From Neobacillus sp. OS1-2 (lineage in GTDB: Bacteria; Bacillota; Bacilli; Bacillales; Cytobacillaceae): DNA of 64,000 nt. Shown piece by piece: positions 51,888 to 61,543 of the stretch. Position 1 is the stretch's first letter; each line of letters begins with the position of its first letter. Under the pieces are notes generated by a model. That model worked only from the letters and a program-made list of their open reading frames with translations, did not search any database and was not told where the DNA came from. A program made the position numbers and the translations under genes. Location: positions 4,368,001 through 4,432,000 of the forward strand of contig NZ_CP133265.1 in assembly GCF_030915505.1 (NCBI RefSeq), in the 5' to 3' direction.

Positions 51888-52205
51888 ACTGTAATCCCAA
51901 TATTTTATGCTATCTGTTTTTCCTGTCGGCTCGCTTTTTATTACTTTCCCATCTTTGTCCTTGTAGACTTCGTACTCCTCGTACGTTTCTACGATATAGC
52001 CATCGACTCGTTCTGTTTTCTCCAGTTTTTCTTCCAATTCTGGAACATCACTCGATGGCTCAACCTCAACCGGTTGTGCCATGACCGGCTGATCAGCAGA
52101 ATAGGCATAGTTTTTATTCCAATAGGAGTAAGGCGATTCCAGATATGCTGCAATCCCTAAGGTAACCAAAAGGCAAGATACACTTGTGACCGTTTTTATT
52201 CTCAT
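51873..52205 (-). CDS. Short membrane-anchored or secreted hypothetical protein
   Basis: A 110-residue protein with an N-terminal hydrophobic helix (residues 5-22, TVTSVSCLLVTLGIAAYL) that is an anchor or signal peptide, followed by a Tyr/Ser-rich and then acidic region (EVEPSSDVPELEEKLEK) and a repetitive charged end (TYEEYEVYKDKDGKVIK). There is one Cys inside the helix but no lipobox consensus. No family recognised. ATG 52205 follows AAAGGAG at ten bases. Its last codons share the terminator of the sulfur cluster. Confidence 0.65.
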   Translation of the reverse strand: MRIKTVTSVSCLLVTLGIAAYLESPYSYWNKNYAYSADQPVMAQPVEVEPSSDVPELEEKLEKTERVDGYIVETYEEYEVYKDKDGKVIKSEPTGKTDSIKYWDYSKKDR

Positions 52206-52284
52206 GCAACATGGGCTCCTTTGAAAAATTCTATCTTATACCCATTTTATGCATGTCCTGCACCGCCATATGACTTAATATTTT

Positions 52285-53451
52285 TTAATTATTATGTGCC
52301 TTCATCCCACTAAGGTGGGGGCGGAACACAAGAAATAGTAGAAAAGCAACGATTGTAATGATAAGACCCGAAATATAAGGGAGACCCACTGCCATTGAAA
52401 ACAACCAGCCACCTAATGGCGGGCCGATGATACGGCCTAAGGAATCAAAAGATGATAGAAGTCCGGTTGAACTTCCATGGCCTGCAGTAGATTTCTTTGT
52501 CAGCAGGGATGAGACGCTCGGGCGAATAACCCCATTCCCGAGCCCGAATATGGTTAAATAAATGGCTGCCGTCGTAAAATTATGGACCAGCAGAATTAAA
52601 CCAAAGCCAATCGCAGACACAATCATCCCGCCTTGAATAACAGAACTTTCCCCGTACTTTTTGGTTAATCTGCCGACCAGTCCTCCTTGCACCATCGCAC
52701 TGCCAAAGCCCATGATCATAAAAATATAGCCTAACTGAATCGCGTCCAACCCAGCTTTTTTAGCGGCAAAATAAGCAAATGTTGCCTCTAAACCTGAAAG
52801 AGATAATGAAATTAATAATTGGACAAAAAATAGCACGGACACAGCACCGTTAAATGCTTTCCAGATAGAAGTTTTTTCCTTTGATGTATGGCTTTTTTTC
52901 TGTTTTGATTCCTTTAACAAAATAAATACCAGAATCAAGGTGATAAAGGATGATCCACTTGCAAGATAAAACGGCGTACTTAAGCTAATTTTTGAAAAAA
53001 TACCGCCAATCGCCGGACCAAACACAAAGCCTAATCCTGTTGCGGCGCCAATAATTCCCATGCCTTTGCCACGATTTTCTTCTGTTGTGATATCGGCAAC
53101 ATAAGCCATTGCTGTAGGCATATTAGCGGATGAAAGAATTCCCCCAAGAATTCTTGCGGCAAACAGCATCCAAAGCTCAGATGACATGGCCTGGATCAAG
53201 AAAGACAGTCCGAGACCAGCAATTCCAATCATCATCACTGGCTTACGGCCGATGCGGTCGGAAACCTGGCCCCACAACGGTGCAAAAATAAGCTGCATAA
53301 GCGAATAAACGGCCATTAACAGGCCAAGTTCTGTTGGATTAGCGCCAATTTCCTCAGCGTAAAAGGGTAAAACCGGAATGATGATCCCGAATCCCACCAT
53401 TACTAAAAACATAACGACAAATAAAATCGGTAAAGCAGATTTTGTTTGCAA
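52285..53451 (-). CDS. MFS multidrug/tetracycline-type efflux transporter
   Basis: A 388-residue, 12-helix major facilitator of the DHA1 type (TetA/NorA-like). Motif A is GQVSDRIGRKPVMM near residue 63, the antiporter motif C is GFVFGPAIGG near residue 140, and the second-half motif A-like segment is GRLTKKYGESS. The start appears to be TTG 53451, ten bases after GGGAGGTG. No regulator is adjacent. Substrates cannot be told; drug or metabolite export is the family norm. Confidence 0.85.
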   Translation of the reverse strand: MQTKSALPILFVVMFLVMVGFGIIIPVLPFYAEEIGANPTELGLLMAVYSLMQLIFAPLWGQVSDRIGRKPVMMIGIAGLGLSFLIQAMSSELWMLFAARILGGILSSANMPTAMAYVADITTEENRGKGMGIIGAATGLGFVFGPAIGGIFSKISLSTPFYLASGSSFITLILVFILLKESKQKKSHTSKEKTSIWKAFNGAVSVLFFVQLLISLSLSGLEATFAYFAAKKAGLDAIQLGYIFMIMGFGSAMVQGGLVGRLTKKYGESSVIQGGMIVSAIGFGLILLVHNFTTAAIYLTIFGLGNGVIRPSVSSLLTKKSTAGHGSSTGLLSSFDSLGRIIGPPLGGWLFSMAVGLPYISGLIITIVAFLLFLVFRPHLSGMKAHNN

Positions 53452-53574
53452 CCGATTCTCACCTCCCTAAATGATTCGAAAAATTTTCATTCTTATTACA
53501 GGATAATGTAAATATCCGTTCTAATCAATTTTTTCCTCGCGTGGAAATAGTATGCAGCTATCCATCCCTGTAAC

Positions 53575-53590
53575 CTTACGAAAATGTAAG
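53575..53590. promoter_or_regulatory. Possible BceR-type operator
   Basis: CTTAC-GAAAAT-GTAAG, a perfect inverted repeat about 100 bp before the bceA-like start. Bce-type regulators bind short inverted repeats of TTAC/GTAA type upstream of their transporter; assignment is by position. Confidence 0.4.
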
Positions 53591-53687
53591 ATAATCAGAG
53601 AAAAACGTAAGGATTCATTATGGAAAGGCAGCTGTTCTTTCCTTATAGTAGAACTATGGAAAGAATAGAAACGGAGGCAAAAAAACA

Positions 53688-54455
53688 ATGGAATGGATTT
53701 TAGAAGCAAAGGGAGTCAACAAGGTGTTTGGCTCGAAAAGGAATACATTCAAGGCACTGAATGATATTGATCTCCATATTTCAAAAGGAGAATTTGTTGG
53801 TGTGATGGGTCCATCGGGAGCTGGGAAGTCTTCTTTACTGAATGTTTTATCATCGATTGAACCTGTCACATCGGGAACAATCCGAATAGATGGAACGGAA
53901 CTGACAAAAATGAAGGAAGCCCAATTAAGAGAATTCCGTAGAGATCAGATGGGGTTTATTTTTCAAGACTATAATCTCCTTGATACATTAACAGTAGCAG
54001 AAAATATCATGCTACCGCTAACCTTTACGAAAACACCAAAAGATGTGATTAAACAGAAGGTGGCAGAGCTGGCTGAAAGGTTCGGAATTCAAGCTATTTT
54101 AGAAAAATATCCATATGAAATTTCCGGTGGACAGCAGCAGCGGACCGCCGTGTGTCGTGCAATCATTGGCCAGCCAAGTATTCTGTTTGCTGACGAACCA
54201 ACCGGTGCACTTGATTCAAAGTCAGCCCACCATTTGCTGCAAACATTAGCTAAGCTCAATGAGGAAATGCAGGCTACGATTTTATTGGTAACGCATGACC
54301 CTTATGCGGCTAGTTTTTGCTCGCGGGTGGTGTTCATTAAGGATGGCTCCTTGTATACAGAAATCCATAAAGGAGATCAATCACGGAAACAGCTTTTCCA
54401 GCAAATATTGAATATCCTGTCAACCATTGGGGGAGGGCAATATGACGTTATCTAG
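53688..54455 (+). CDS. BceA-type ABC transporter ATPase
   Basis: ATPase of a peptide-antibiotic sensing and detoxifying transporter. The 255-residue protein has Walker A GPSGAGKSS at residue 43, Q-loop FIFQDYNLLDTLTV, signature ISGGQQQR near 145, Walker B ILFADEPTGALD and H-loop VTHDP. The start is ATG 53688 after GGAGGC. It overlaps the permease gene by 14 bp, as is usual in bceAB pairs. The histidine kinase and response regulator for control are encoded convergently just downstream. Confidence 0.93.
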   Translation: MEWILEAKGVNKVFGSKRNTFKALNDIDLHISKGEFVGVMGPSGAGKSSLLNVLSSIEPVTSGTIRIDGTELTKMKEAQLREFRRDQMGFIFQDYNLLDTLTVAENIMLPLTFTKTPKDVIKQKVAELAERFGIQAILEKYPYEISGGQQQRTAVCRAIIGQPSILFADEPTGALDSKSAHHLLQTLAKLNEEMQATILLVTHDPYAASFCSRVVFIKDGSLYTEIHKGDQSRKQLFQQILNILSTIGGGQYDVI

Positions 54456-56361
54456 CATTGCCAGAAAAAACATCTCGAAAAACCTCCGGCAATACATGAT
54501 CTATTTAAATTCGATGATCTTTAGTATTGCTATCTATTTTACATTCGTTTCGTTGCAGTATAACGAACAATTACTTTCATCCACTGTAACACTTGGTAAG
54601 TTAGAGTCAGCATTTAATGCCGCTTCAATCATATTGATACTCTTTGCTGCCATCTTTATTTGGTATTCCAACGCTTTTTTCACGAGAAAGCGGAAAAAGG
54701 AAGTGGGACTGTATGCCCTTTTCGGTATGAGCCGTAAAAAAATAGGCCAATTACTCTTTTATGAAAATATCATTATTGGATTAATCGCCTTACTAATTGG
54801 TATAACTATTGGCTTTTTATTTTCAAAGCTGTTTATGATGATCCTATTTAAAGTGATGGGATTTTCATTAGAAGTGTCCTTTACCATTTCGAAGCATGCT
54901 TTGATCCAAACGGCAGTAGTCTTTCTACTCATTATTTTGATTACATCAATTCATAGTTTTCGGTTAATCTATCGCTTTTCACTATCAGAACTATTTAAAG
55001 CAGAACGAAAAGGGGACCTGGTGGCGAAGGGGTCGCCACTATTAAGCGCTTTGGCCGTTGTTTTCTTAGGATTCTCCTACATCCTATTAGTGAACCCCGA
55101 CGGATTTTTCGGAAAAAGTGGCATACGATTTCTAGTGGCTACTTTTTTTCTAGTACTAGGTTCCTATTTTTTCATAAATTCTTTAGTGACCTATTTTTTA
55201 AAACTATCTCAAAAGAATACTTCGGTTTATTTTAATGGAAGTAACCTACTTACCATTACCAATCTCTTATATCGATTGAAAGGGAATGTTCTCATCTTGA
55301 CTGTAATCTCCCTGTTGAGCAGTGTAACGCTAATTACATGTATCACATCTTATAGCTTTTACTATCAAATCGATCATTTTTCAAAGCGGGATAACCCTTA
55401 TAGCTATATGTTTAATATGAAGGATGACAAGGTAAATCAACAAATTCAGACTTTAATCGAGGAAAATTCCAAGGGAGATCTCGTCTACCATTTAACGATA
55501 GATTATTTAACTGTAAAACCGGATGTATCGGAATTGAATCGAGTGTCTGATATTTTCCAAACTTTGCTCATCTCAGAAAATGCCTATCAGGAAATGATAA
55601 ATCTCAGAGGAATGAATGAATCCGATACCTTAGATAAATTTGAAGCAGCATCCTTTTATGATGGGAACCTTGATACTAAATCAGATCCCTTTACGGGAAA
55701 ACATGTGAAACTTTCATCCAATGAAAAGATTAATATAGTAGCATATAAACGTTTTTCATTAGTAAACCAAGGAGAAATGTTATTCCCACTTGTGATTAGT
55801 GATGAATTATATAAGGAGTTAGAGCAAGAGGGGGCACGGAAGGAAACTCTTTATATCTATAAAACAGCAAATGAAAAAATAGCAAAAGGGTTAGACCGAA
55901 AGATTTACGAGGTGGTTAACCCGCTAAGATATCAAGAGAATGAGCCAATTTATGCGAGTTTCTATGAAAATTATCATTATGGGCTTGAAACCTACGGACT
56001 ACTCATCTTTATTGGGGTGTTCCTCGGACTCGTATTCTTGCTCGCAACAGGGAGTATGATTTATTTTAAACAGCTAATCGACGCTACCGTTGATAAGGAT
56101 CGCTATAAGATTCTTAAGAAGATTGGTATTCCTAACAGAGAGATAACAAAATCGACTGCGCAGCAAGTTGGTTTTGTCTTTATTCTCCCATTACTGCTTG
56201 CGGCGGTCAACACAGCAGTTATTTTATATGTCCTTGCTGATTTTCTAAATATGCAAATGCAAATCCCGTTTATCATCTGTTTAGCAGTCTATTTGCTAAT
56301 TTATCTAGGTTATTACTGGTTAACCACGGCAAGCTATATAAAAATTATCAAGGAGACGTAA
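54442..56361 (+). CDS. BceB-type ABC transporter permease
   Basis: A 639-residue FtsX-type permease with the Bce layout: ten membrane helices with a large external domain (about residues 320-500) between helices 7 and 8, which in BceB binds or senses the antibiotic-lipid complex. The cytoplasmic region FFTRKRKKEVGLYALFGMSRKKIGQL near residue 75 and VDKDRYKILKKIGIPNREI near residue 550 are the two conserved coupling segments. ATG 54442 follows GGGGGAGGG. It would signal to the kinase encoded downstream by direct contact. Confidence 0.92.
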   Translation: MTLSSIARKNISKNLRQYMIYLNSMIFSIAIYFTFVSLQYNEQLLSSTVTLGKLESAFNAASIILILFAAIFIWYSNAFFTRKRKKEVGLYALFGMSRKKIGQLLFYENIIIGLIALLIGITIGFLFSKLFMMILFKVMGFSLEVSFTISKHALIQTAVVFLLIILITSIHSFRLIYRFSLSELFKAERKGDLVAKGSPLLSALAVVFLGFSYILLVNPDGFFGKSGIRFLVATFFLVLGSYFFINSLVTYFLKLSQKNTSVYFNGSNLLTITNLLYRLKGNVLILTVISLLSSVTLITCITSYSFYYQIDHFSKRDNPYSYMFNMKDDKVNQQIQTLIEENSKGDLVYHLTIDYLTVKPDVSELNRVSDIFQTLLISENAYQEMINLRGMNESDTLDKFEAASFYDGNLDTKSDPFTGKHVKLSSNEKINIVAYKRFSLVNQGEMLFPLVISDELYKELEQEGARKETLYIYKTANEKIAKGLDRKIYEVVNPLRYQENEPIYASFYENYHYGLETYGLLIFIGVFLGLVFLLATGSMIYFKQLIDATVDKDRYKILKKIGIPNREITKSTAQQVGFVFILPLLLAAVNTAVILYVLADFLNMQMQIPFIICLAVYLLIYLGYYWLTTASYIKIIKET

Positions 56362-56388
56362 AAACAAGCCCTTTATAGAGCTTGTTTT

Positions 56389-57381
56389 TTACATTTTAAA
56401 ATAAGAATCATCGCGTTCTGAGAAAGTTACGATCACCTCTGTGTAAACACCCATTTTGGAGGAAATAGAAAGGTCGTGTCCTAATTTCTCAGCCGTTTTT
56501 TTTGCAAGATAAAGCCCCATTCCAGTGGAACGCTGGTGATTACGTCCGTTTTTTCCGGTATAGCCTTTTTCAAATACACGCGGGAGATCCTCTGCCGGAA
56601 TCCCGATTCCATTATCGCGAAGAACTAACTGTTTTGTCTCAGGATGAAGAGAAAGAGAAATCAACCCATATTCCTTCGTATATTTAAGTGAATTGAGCAG
56701 AAGCTGGCGAATAATATAGGTTAAGGCCTTTTTATCACTTAAAATAGGTATATTTATCTTCGGCATTTCGACTTTTATCTTTTTAGAAATAAACGTCTTT
56801 GATTCGGCAATGATAATTTCCTTGATTAGTTTTTCAAGATCAATCTCTTGAATGAGATAATCTTTATTAAAATCATGCAAACGAGAGAAATAGAGTGCTT
56901 GTTCAACATAATTCTCAATACGGTTCATTTCCTCTTGTAGACTTGGGGATTCCACTTCTGTTTCTAATAACAGCCGACTAACGGCAATAGGTGTTTTAAT
57001 TTCATGAAACCACTGGGTCATAAATTCAAGCTGTTCCTTCGCAGCCTCGTTACTCATCTGAATCTGTTTCAAATAGGTTTCGCTTAAACGGTTTAAGGTT
57101 TGAACGTATACCTGCTGTTCATACGTGTTCGCTTCAGGGAAGCTGCCTAAATTATCTATTGCAAATTGATACCATTTTTTCATTTGATATTTTTTTTGAA
57201 AATAATAACCTATGAAATAGACGGCAAACATAATCGTAGATAAACTTATCAAGTAAAGGAGACTATCAAGTGAGACGTGTAAGGCAGGATCTACGCTAAC
57301 TACAACTGAAATAATAATTAGGATAAAAAAGGCCGTGACGAGCAGCCATTTTTGATCAGATAGATAATGTTTAAACTTCAT
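56389..57381 (-). CDS. BceS-type sensor histidine kinase
   Basis: A 330-residue intramembrane-sensing kinase: two N-terminal helices (about residues 13-30 and 37-57) with almost no external loop, so it cannot see ligand itself and depends on the BceB-like permease. Phospho-acceptor histidine is in MTQWFHEIKTPIAVSRLL near residue 130; the ATPase domain has NSLKYTKE (N box), DNGIGIPAEDLPRVFEKGYTG (G1/F) and STGMGLYLAKK (G2). The ATG overlaps the regulator's stop by 4 bp. Convergent with the permease gene. Confidence 0.93.
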   Translation of the reverse strand: MKFKHYLSDQKWLLVTAFFILIIISVVVSVDPALHVSLDSLLYLISLSTIMFAVYFIGYYFQKKYQMKKWYQFAIDNLGSFPEANTYEQQVYVQTLNRLSETYLKQIQMSNEAAKEQLEFMTQWFHEIKTPIAVSRLLLETEVESPSLQEEMNRIENYVEQALYFSRLHDFNKDYLIQEIDLEKLIKEIIIAESKTFISKKIKVEMPKINIPILSDKKALTYIIRQLLLNSLKYTKEYGLISLSLHPETKQLVLRDNGIGIPAEDLPRVFEKGYTGKNGRNHQRSTGMGLYLAKKTAEKLGHDLSISSKMGVYTEVIVTFSERDDSYFKM

Positions 57382-58052
57382 GGAATGGTGTATCCTTGCC
57401 GTTTTTTGGTTTCAATAAAATCACTGAGCCCCATTTCCTCTAATTTCCTCCGTAAACGGGCAATATTCACTGTTAACGTATTATCATCGATAAAATCTCC
57501 ACTTTCCCACAATGCCTGCATCAATTCCTCTCTGCTTACAATCGTTTCTTTCTTTTTTATCAGCATAAATAAGATTTGAGCTTCATTCTTTGTTAAATCT
57601 AGTTCACAATCATGATAGGAAATTCTTCCTTTATTCACATGTAGGATGAGACCATTGTGCTCAAGATATTCATTTTCCGATTGTTGGTAGGTATAGGTTC
57701 TTCGGAGAATGGCATTACACTTAGCCATTAGCACTTCAAGAGAGAAGGGCTTTTGAATAAAATCATCTCCGCCCATATTCATCGCCATCACAATGTCCAT
57801 ATTTTCTGTTCGGGAAGAAATGAAGATAATTGGAACCTTTGAGATCTGCCGGATTTTATTACACCAATAAAAGCCATCATAGACTGGTAGATTAATATCA
57901 AGTAAAACAAGGTCAGGCCGCAATTCTAGAAATTGACGTTCGAGGTCTTCAAAATAGTTCGTTTCAAATGGAGCGTATTTCCACTTTTTAAGATGTTCAT
58001 AAATGATATGGCTTATTTTCGAATCGTCTTCAACTATCATTACTTTATACAT
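57378..58052 (-). CDS. BceR-type response regulator (OmpR family)
   Basis: A 224-residue regulator: receiver domain (VMIVEDDSKISHII; phospho-Asp in PDLVLLDINLPVYDG; Lys in DDFIQKPFS) and an OmpR winged helix from about 130 (DLTKNEAQILFMLIKKKETIVSREELM). The start is ATG 58052 with GGTGGTG seven bases upstream; the frame runs on for 15 codons without a ribosome site. It probably binds the inverted repeat before the bceAB-like genes. Confidence 0.93.
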   Translation of the reverse strand: MYKVMIVEDDSKISHIIYEHLKKWKYAPFETNYFEDLERQFLELRPDLVLLDINLPVYDGFYWCNKIRQISKVPIIFISSRTENMDIVMAMNMGGDDFIQKPFSLEVLMAKCNAILRRTYTYQQSENEYLEHNGLILHVNKGRISYHDCELDLTKNEAQILFMLIKKKETIVSREELMQALWESGDFIDDNTLTVNIARLRRKLEEMGLSDFIETKKRQGYTIP

Positions 58053-58120
58053 TTTTTTCACCACCAAGAAATATATTATGTAAAAATTATTATACAAAAA
58101 ATGGAGATTGATAGGGGAGT

Positions 58121-58172
58121 AAAAATTAAAAAAGAACTATAACATTGATTAATTCATCATGCCATAGTTCTT
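58121..58172 (-). terminator. Terminator of the phosphonate transport operon
   Basis: Minus-strand AAGAACTAT/ATAGTTCTT (complement of 58164-58172 and 58132-58140) with a 23-base loop, then TTTTTTAATTTTT. Confidence 0.7.
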
Positions 58173-58178
58173 TTAAAC

Positions 58179-59807
58179 TTATCGTACTGCTCTTCTCGTA
58201 CTTTCCGAGGCAAAATCGGCGATGATGACGAGAATCATATAACATAGGAGGAGAAGCGTAATTTGGGTGTAATTGAAAAAGCTCATAGCCAGTTTAAATT
58301 CCATTCCCAAACCTCCTGCACCAACAAAGCCCACGACAATCGTTGTTCGCATAATCACTTCCCAGCGATATAGGATATATGTGAGAAATCGGGGTAAAAC
58401 GGTAGGAAGGATGCCGTAGAACAGTGTTTCTATTTTGGAAGCACCTGAGGCAGCTAAATTTCGGATCGGGCGAGGATCCATATCTTCAATAACCTCTGCC
58501 CACAGCTTCCCGAGTATCCCGAAATTATGAAGGGCGAGTGCAATGGCACCTGGCAATAGACCTGGTTTAAAAATGAAAATGATCATCATCGCCCAAACCA
58601 GCTCTGGAACAGATCTTGAAAAGATATAGGAGATCCTAATCAAACCGTACAGGAGCCAATCGTACCATTTCTTAGAGCCGGTTAAATGCCCATTGGCAAT
58701 ATTTCGAGCTGCCGGAACAACTGTAAGGAATGCTGCGATGGTCGCAAACCCAATCGCCATAATACTCATTTCGAACGTTTCCAGCGTTAGTTTTAATGCG
58801 GCAGCCCAACTGCTTCCATCCAGGAATGCCGGTTGGTCAGTATTTAATCCTATAAGACCTTCAAAAAACCTTTTTGCCGCATCGAAATTTTTCTCTGATA
58901 GTAATTCAAAAAGCTGAGCATCTTCAGCAATGTGGATAAAGATCCATGATCCAATCGTCAGTAATAGTGTGAAACATACAGATCTCCAACCAGCACTGAA
59001 ACCAGTTCGTTTCTTGCGATCTATCAAGGCTTTGCGAACAAAATTACTCCAAATATCAACAAAAATAACTAATCCGATAAGAAATAAGACAAATGCCCAG
59101 ACTCGGTCATATTTAAGATCCTGTAGCGAAAGTTGAATTTGATAACCAAGACCACCAAGACCAATAAAGCTCATAATCGCAGAGGAGCGAATCGCACATT
59201 CAAAGCGGTACATCGTATAGCTGATCATATCAGCCCAAATGAGTGGAAGATAACCGTAAATAAGGGTTTGTAGTTTCGATGCACCTACTGATTTAAGGGC
59301 CTTGATTGGCTCTTCCGAGACATCGTTAAGCATATCCGCAAAAATCCTTCCAAGGATGCCGCCATAGGGAATGGCAAGCGCAAAAATGGCTGCATAGGGA
59401 GAAAGCCCGATGGCTGCCACAAACAGCCAAGCCCATATCAATTCATGAATCGAGCGGGTAAACCCCAGTATTCCTCTAAAAAACACCTTAGAAATCAACC
59501 TTGAGGTTTTATTGGAAGTCACTACACCTGATGCGAGAATACCTATGATAAAGGCATAAATAATGGCTAAAGACATTCCTGCAACAGCATATGCAAGAGT
59601 GATCCATGCTGATTCGAATCCTAGTGTTATGACCTCAGGAGACAAATCAGGATGTACCAGACCCTCTAAAATTTGAAGTAAGGTTGGGATTCCACCGGAA
59701 TGGAATAAATCCGCATTCCATTGGATAGAAAAGAGACTCCATACAAATATAGCAAGTAAAACTAAAGTAAGAATAAACCGATTATGCAAGCGAAAGATTG
59801 ATTTCAT
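58179..59807 (-). CDS. phnE: Phosphonate-type ABC permease, two PhnE domains fused
   Basis: A 542-residue permease formed of two PhnE-like halves (about 1-270 and 271-542). Each half has its own EAA-type coupling motif: IKALKSVGASKLQTLIYGYLP in the first and IRNLAASGASKIETLFYGILP in the second, each followed by a (G)GLGGLG or GAGGLG segment. Most PhnE proteins are about 270 residues and act as dimers, so the fusion replaces a heterodimer. It overlaps phnC by 4 bp. The operon lacks C-P lyase or other catabolic genes, so uptake of phosphonate, phosphite or a related phosphorus compound is as far as sequence goes. Confidence 0.9.
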   Translation of the reverse strand: MKSIFRLHNRFILTLVLLAIFVWSLFSIQWNADLFHSGGIPTLLQILEGLVHPDLSPEVITLGFESAWITLAYAVAGMSLAIIYAFIIGILASGVVTSNKTSRLISKVFFRGILGFTRSIHELIWAWLFVAAIGLSPYAAIFALAIPYGGILGRIFADMLNDVSEEPIKALKSVGASKLQTLIYGYLPLIWADMISYTMYRFECAIRSSAIMSFIGLGGLGYQIQLSLQDLKYDRVWAFVLFLIGLVIFVDIWSNFVRKALIDRKKRTGFSAGWRSVCFTLLLTIGSWIFIHIAEDAQLFELLSEKNFDAAKRFFEGLIGLNTDQPAFLDGSSWAAALKLTLETFEMSIMAIGFATIAAFLTVVPAARNIANGHLTGSKKWYDWLLYGLIRISYIFSRSVPELVWAMMIIFIFKPGLLPGAIALALHNFGILGKLWAEVIEDMDPRPIRNLAASGASKIETLFYGILPTVLPRFLTYILYRWEVIMRTTIVVGFVGAGGLGMEFKLAMSFFNYTQITLLLLCYMILVIIADFASESTRRAVR

Positions 59808-60562
59808 ACTCTAACACCACTGTTAAGGTGATAAAGTTCAGCTAATAGATCATCTGTTACTTTTTCAGTCGGAAGGTCAAAGAATATTTCACCATTTTTC
59901 ATAGAGATAATCCGCGTAAAATATTTTCTGGCATATTCAACAGAATGCAAGCTGGTGATTAACGTTTCCTTTTCTTCGGTAACGATTTTCGTTAGCATCT
60001 GAAGAATATCATCTGCACGTGCAGGGTCAAGTGAGGCTACCGGTTCATCTGCTAAAATGATTTCAGGTTTTTGCACCATTAATCTTGCCATCGCAACCCG
60101 TTGCTGCTCGCCACCAGATAGGGTAGAGGTAATTTCATACGCTTTACCGTGAAGTCCCACCCGCTCTAAAGCTTTTATAGCCAAATCTTTTTCCTGAGGG
60201 ACAAGTAAGGAAAAGAGTGATTTCATCGTGCCCCATTCTGAAAGTTTCCCGGCTAACACATTATGGATGACGGCAAGCGGTCCAATTAAATCAAATTGCT
60301 GACGGATGACACCGACTTTTTTGGCAAAAGATTTCCCTTTTTTATGGGCAGAGAGTGACTTGCCATCCACTAAAAGTTCCCCACTGGACAGTGGGATAAG
60401 ACCAGCAATCGAATTAAGCAGCGTCGTTTTACCGGCGCCGCTGGGTCCAATCAAGGCCACTAATTCCCCTTGTTTAATCGTAAAAGAAAGGGAAGATAGG
60501 GCTATCTTCCGCTCAAATTCCTTTGTTAAATTGTTCGCTTCAATCATGATTTTTGAAGACAT
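59804..60562 (-). CDS. phnC: Phosphonate-type ABC transporter ATPase PhnC
   Basis: A 252-residue ATPase with Walker A GPSGAGKTT near residue 39, Q-loop IRQQFDLIGPLAV, signature LSGGEQQR near 145, Walker B IILADEPVASLDP and H-loop TSLHSVEYA. The Q-loop and SLHSVEYA H-loop context are typical of PhnC. AAGGTG lies eight bases before ATG 60562. It is second in a phnD-phnC-phnE operon, 15 bp after phnD. Confidence 0.93.
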   Translation of the reverse strand: MSSKIMIEANNLTKEFERKIALSSLSFTIKQGELVALIGPSGAGKTTLLNSIAGLIPLSSGELLVDGKSLSAHKKGKSFAKKVGVIRQQFDLIGPLAVIHNVLAGKLSEWGTMKSLFSLLVPQEKDLAIKALERVGLHGKAYEITSTLSGGEQQRVAMARLMVQKPEIILADEPVASLDPARADDILQMLTKIVTEEKETLITSLHSVEYARKYFTRIISMKNGEIFFDLPTEKVTDDLLAELYHLNSGVRV

Positions 60563-60577
60563 CTATGTCTACACCTT

Positions 60578-61489
60578 CTACTTAATAATCTTTAATTCTC
60601 GTGCTACTTTTTCTATTTTCTTGTAATTATCATTTTTTGTTTCAACAAAGCTGTCTGTTTGGAATAAATCAGCAATATCTTTTTGCTCACCAGTAATGGA
60701 AAGAAGGGCTTCTTTGACCTTTTTCTTTGTACCCTTACCAAAGACGTCTTCCACATTGCTATTAATCGTCCAGTTATAATCGAAATACGCTGGGGTTGTG
60801 TAAAAGACTTTTACTTTATTGGTATCGACTTTTCCTTCTTTAACGGCGGATTCCCAAACAGCTTCGTTTAACGCACCGGCTTTGAAGGTACCCGCTTCCA
60901 CTAATTTATAGGTTGCGTCATGGGAACCGGAGTAATCCGGTTTGCCGTCAAAGTCTTGCTCTGGATTAATCCCTGCTTCTGTAAGAAAATAACGTGGCAT
61001 TAAATGACCGGATGTTGAACTTTCGCTGCCAAATGTGAACGATTTTCCTTTAATATCTTGCAGCTTTGTGAAGTTTTCCGATGTCTGAGTAATAAAAACA
61101 GAGTGAAACTCGGCGTCACGTGGTCGCTGAACGATGGATTCTGCATCTGGAACTAGATTTCTAGCTTGCACACTTGTTAAGCCTCCAAACCAGGCCATAT
61201 GTATTTCACCGCGTTGAAATCCCGTTACAAGCGCTGCATAATCAACTGATGGTACAAATTCGACCTTTAATCCCGTCTTTTCACTAAGGTATTTAGCGAC
61301 TGCTGTCATTCCTTTATCGAGATCAGCGGCGTTCTGGTCAGGGATCGCCCCAATTTTAAATACTTCATTTGTCTTTGTTTCTTTTTTTCCTTCATTCACA
61401 TTATCATCTTTTTGGCTGCCACATGCAGCTAATGAAAATACAAGCATTGTAAGAATAAGAATAGAAAACCACTTTTTCACTATATTCAC
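60578..61489 (-). CDS. phnD: Phosphonate/phosphite-binding lipoprotein PhnD
   Basis: Extracellular solute-binding lipoprotein of 303 residues. The signal peptide ends in the lipobox LAAC (Cys about residue 23). The PhnD family stretch FKIGAIPDQNAADLDKGMTAVAKYLSEKTG starts near residue 44, then SVDYAALVTGFQRGEIHMAWFGG and FGSESSTSGHLMPRYFL, the phosphonate-pocket segments with Ser/Thr and His. These match PhnD and related phosphite/hypophosphite binding proteins (PtxB/HtxB); the ligand cannot be chosen between them. First gene of the operon. Confidence 0.93.
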   Translation of the reverse strand: MNIVKKWFSILILTMLVFSLAACGSQKDDNVNEGKKETKTNEVFKIGAIPDQNAADLDKGMTAVAKYLSEKTGLKVEFVPSVDYAALVTGFQRGEIHMAWFGGLTSVQARNLVPDAESIVQRPRDAEFHSVFITQTSENFTKLQDIKGKSFTFGSESSTSGHLMPRYFLTEAGINPEQDFDGKPDYSGSHDATYKLVEAGTFKAGALNEAVWESAVKEGKVDTNKVKVFYTTPAYFDYNWTINSNVEDVFGKGTKKKVKEALLSITGEQKDIADLFQTDSFVETKNDNYKKIEKVARELKIIK

Positions 61490-61515
61490 CTCATAAAAGA
61501 ATTAAGTACATGGTA

Positions 61516-61543
61516 ATTTTACAGGTTTCGACATATTATGCAA
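61516..61543 (-). promoter_or_regulatory. Putative promoter of the phn operon
   Basis: Minus-strand TTGCAT (complement of 61538-61543), 16 bases, TAAAAT (complement of 61516-61521), about 27 bp before the phnD start. No clear Pho-box repeats were seen. Confidence 0.45.
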
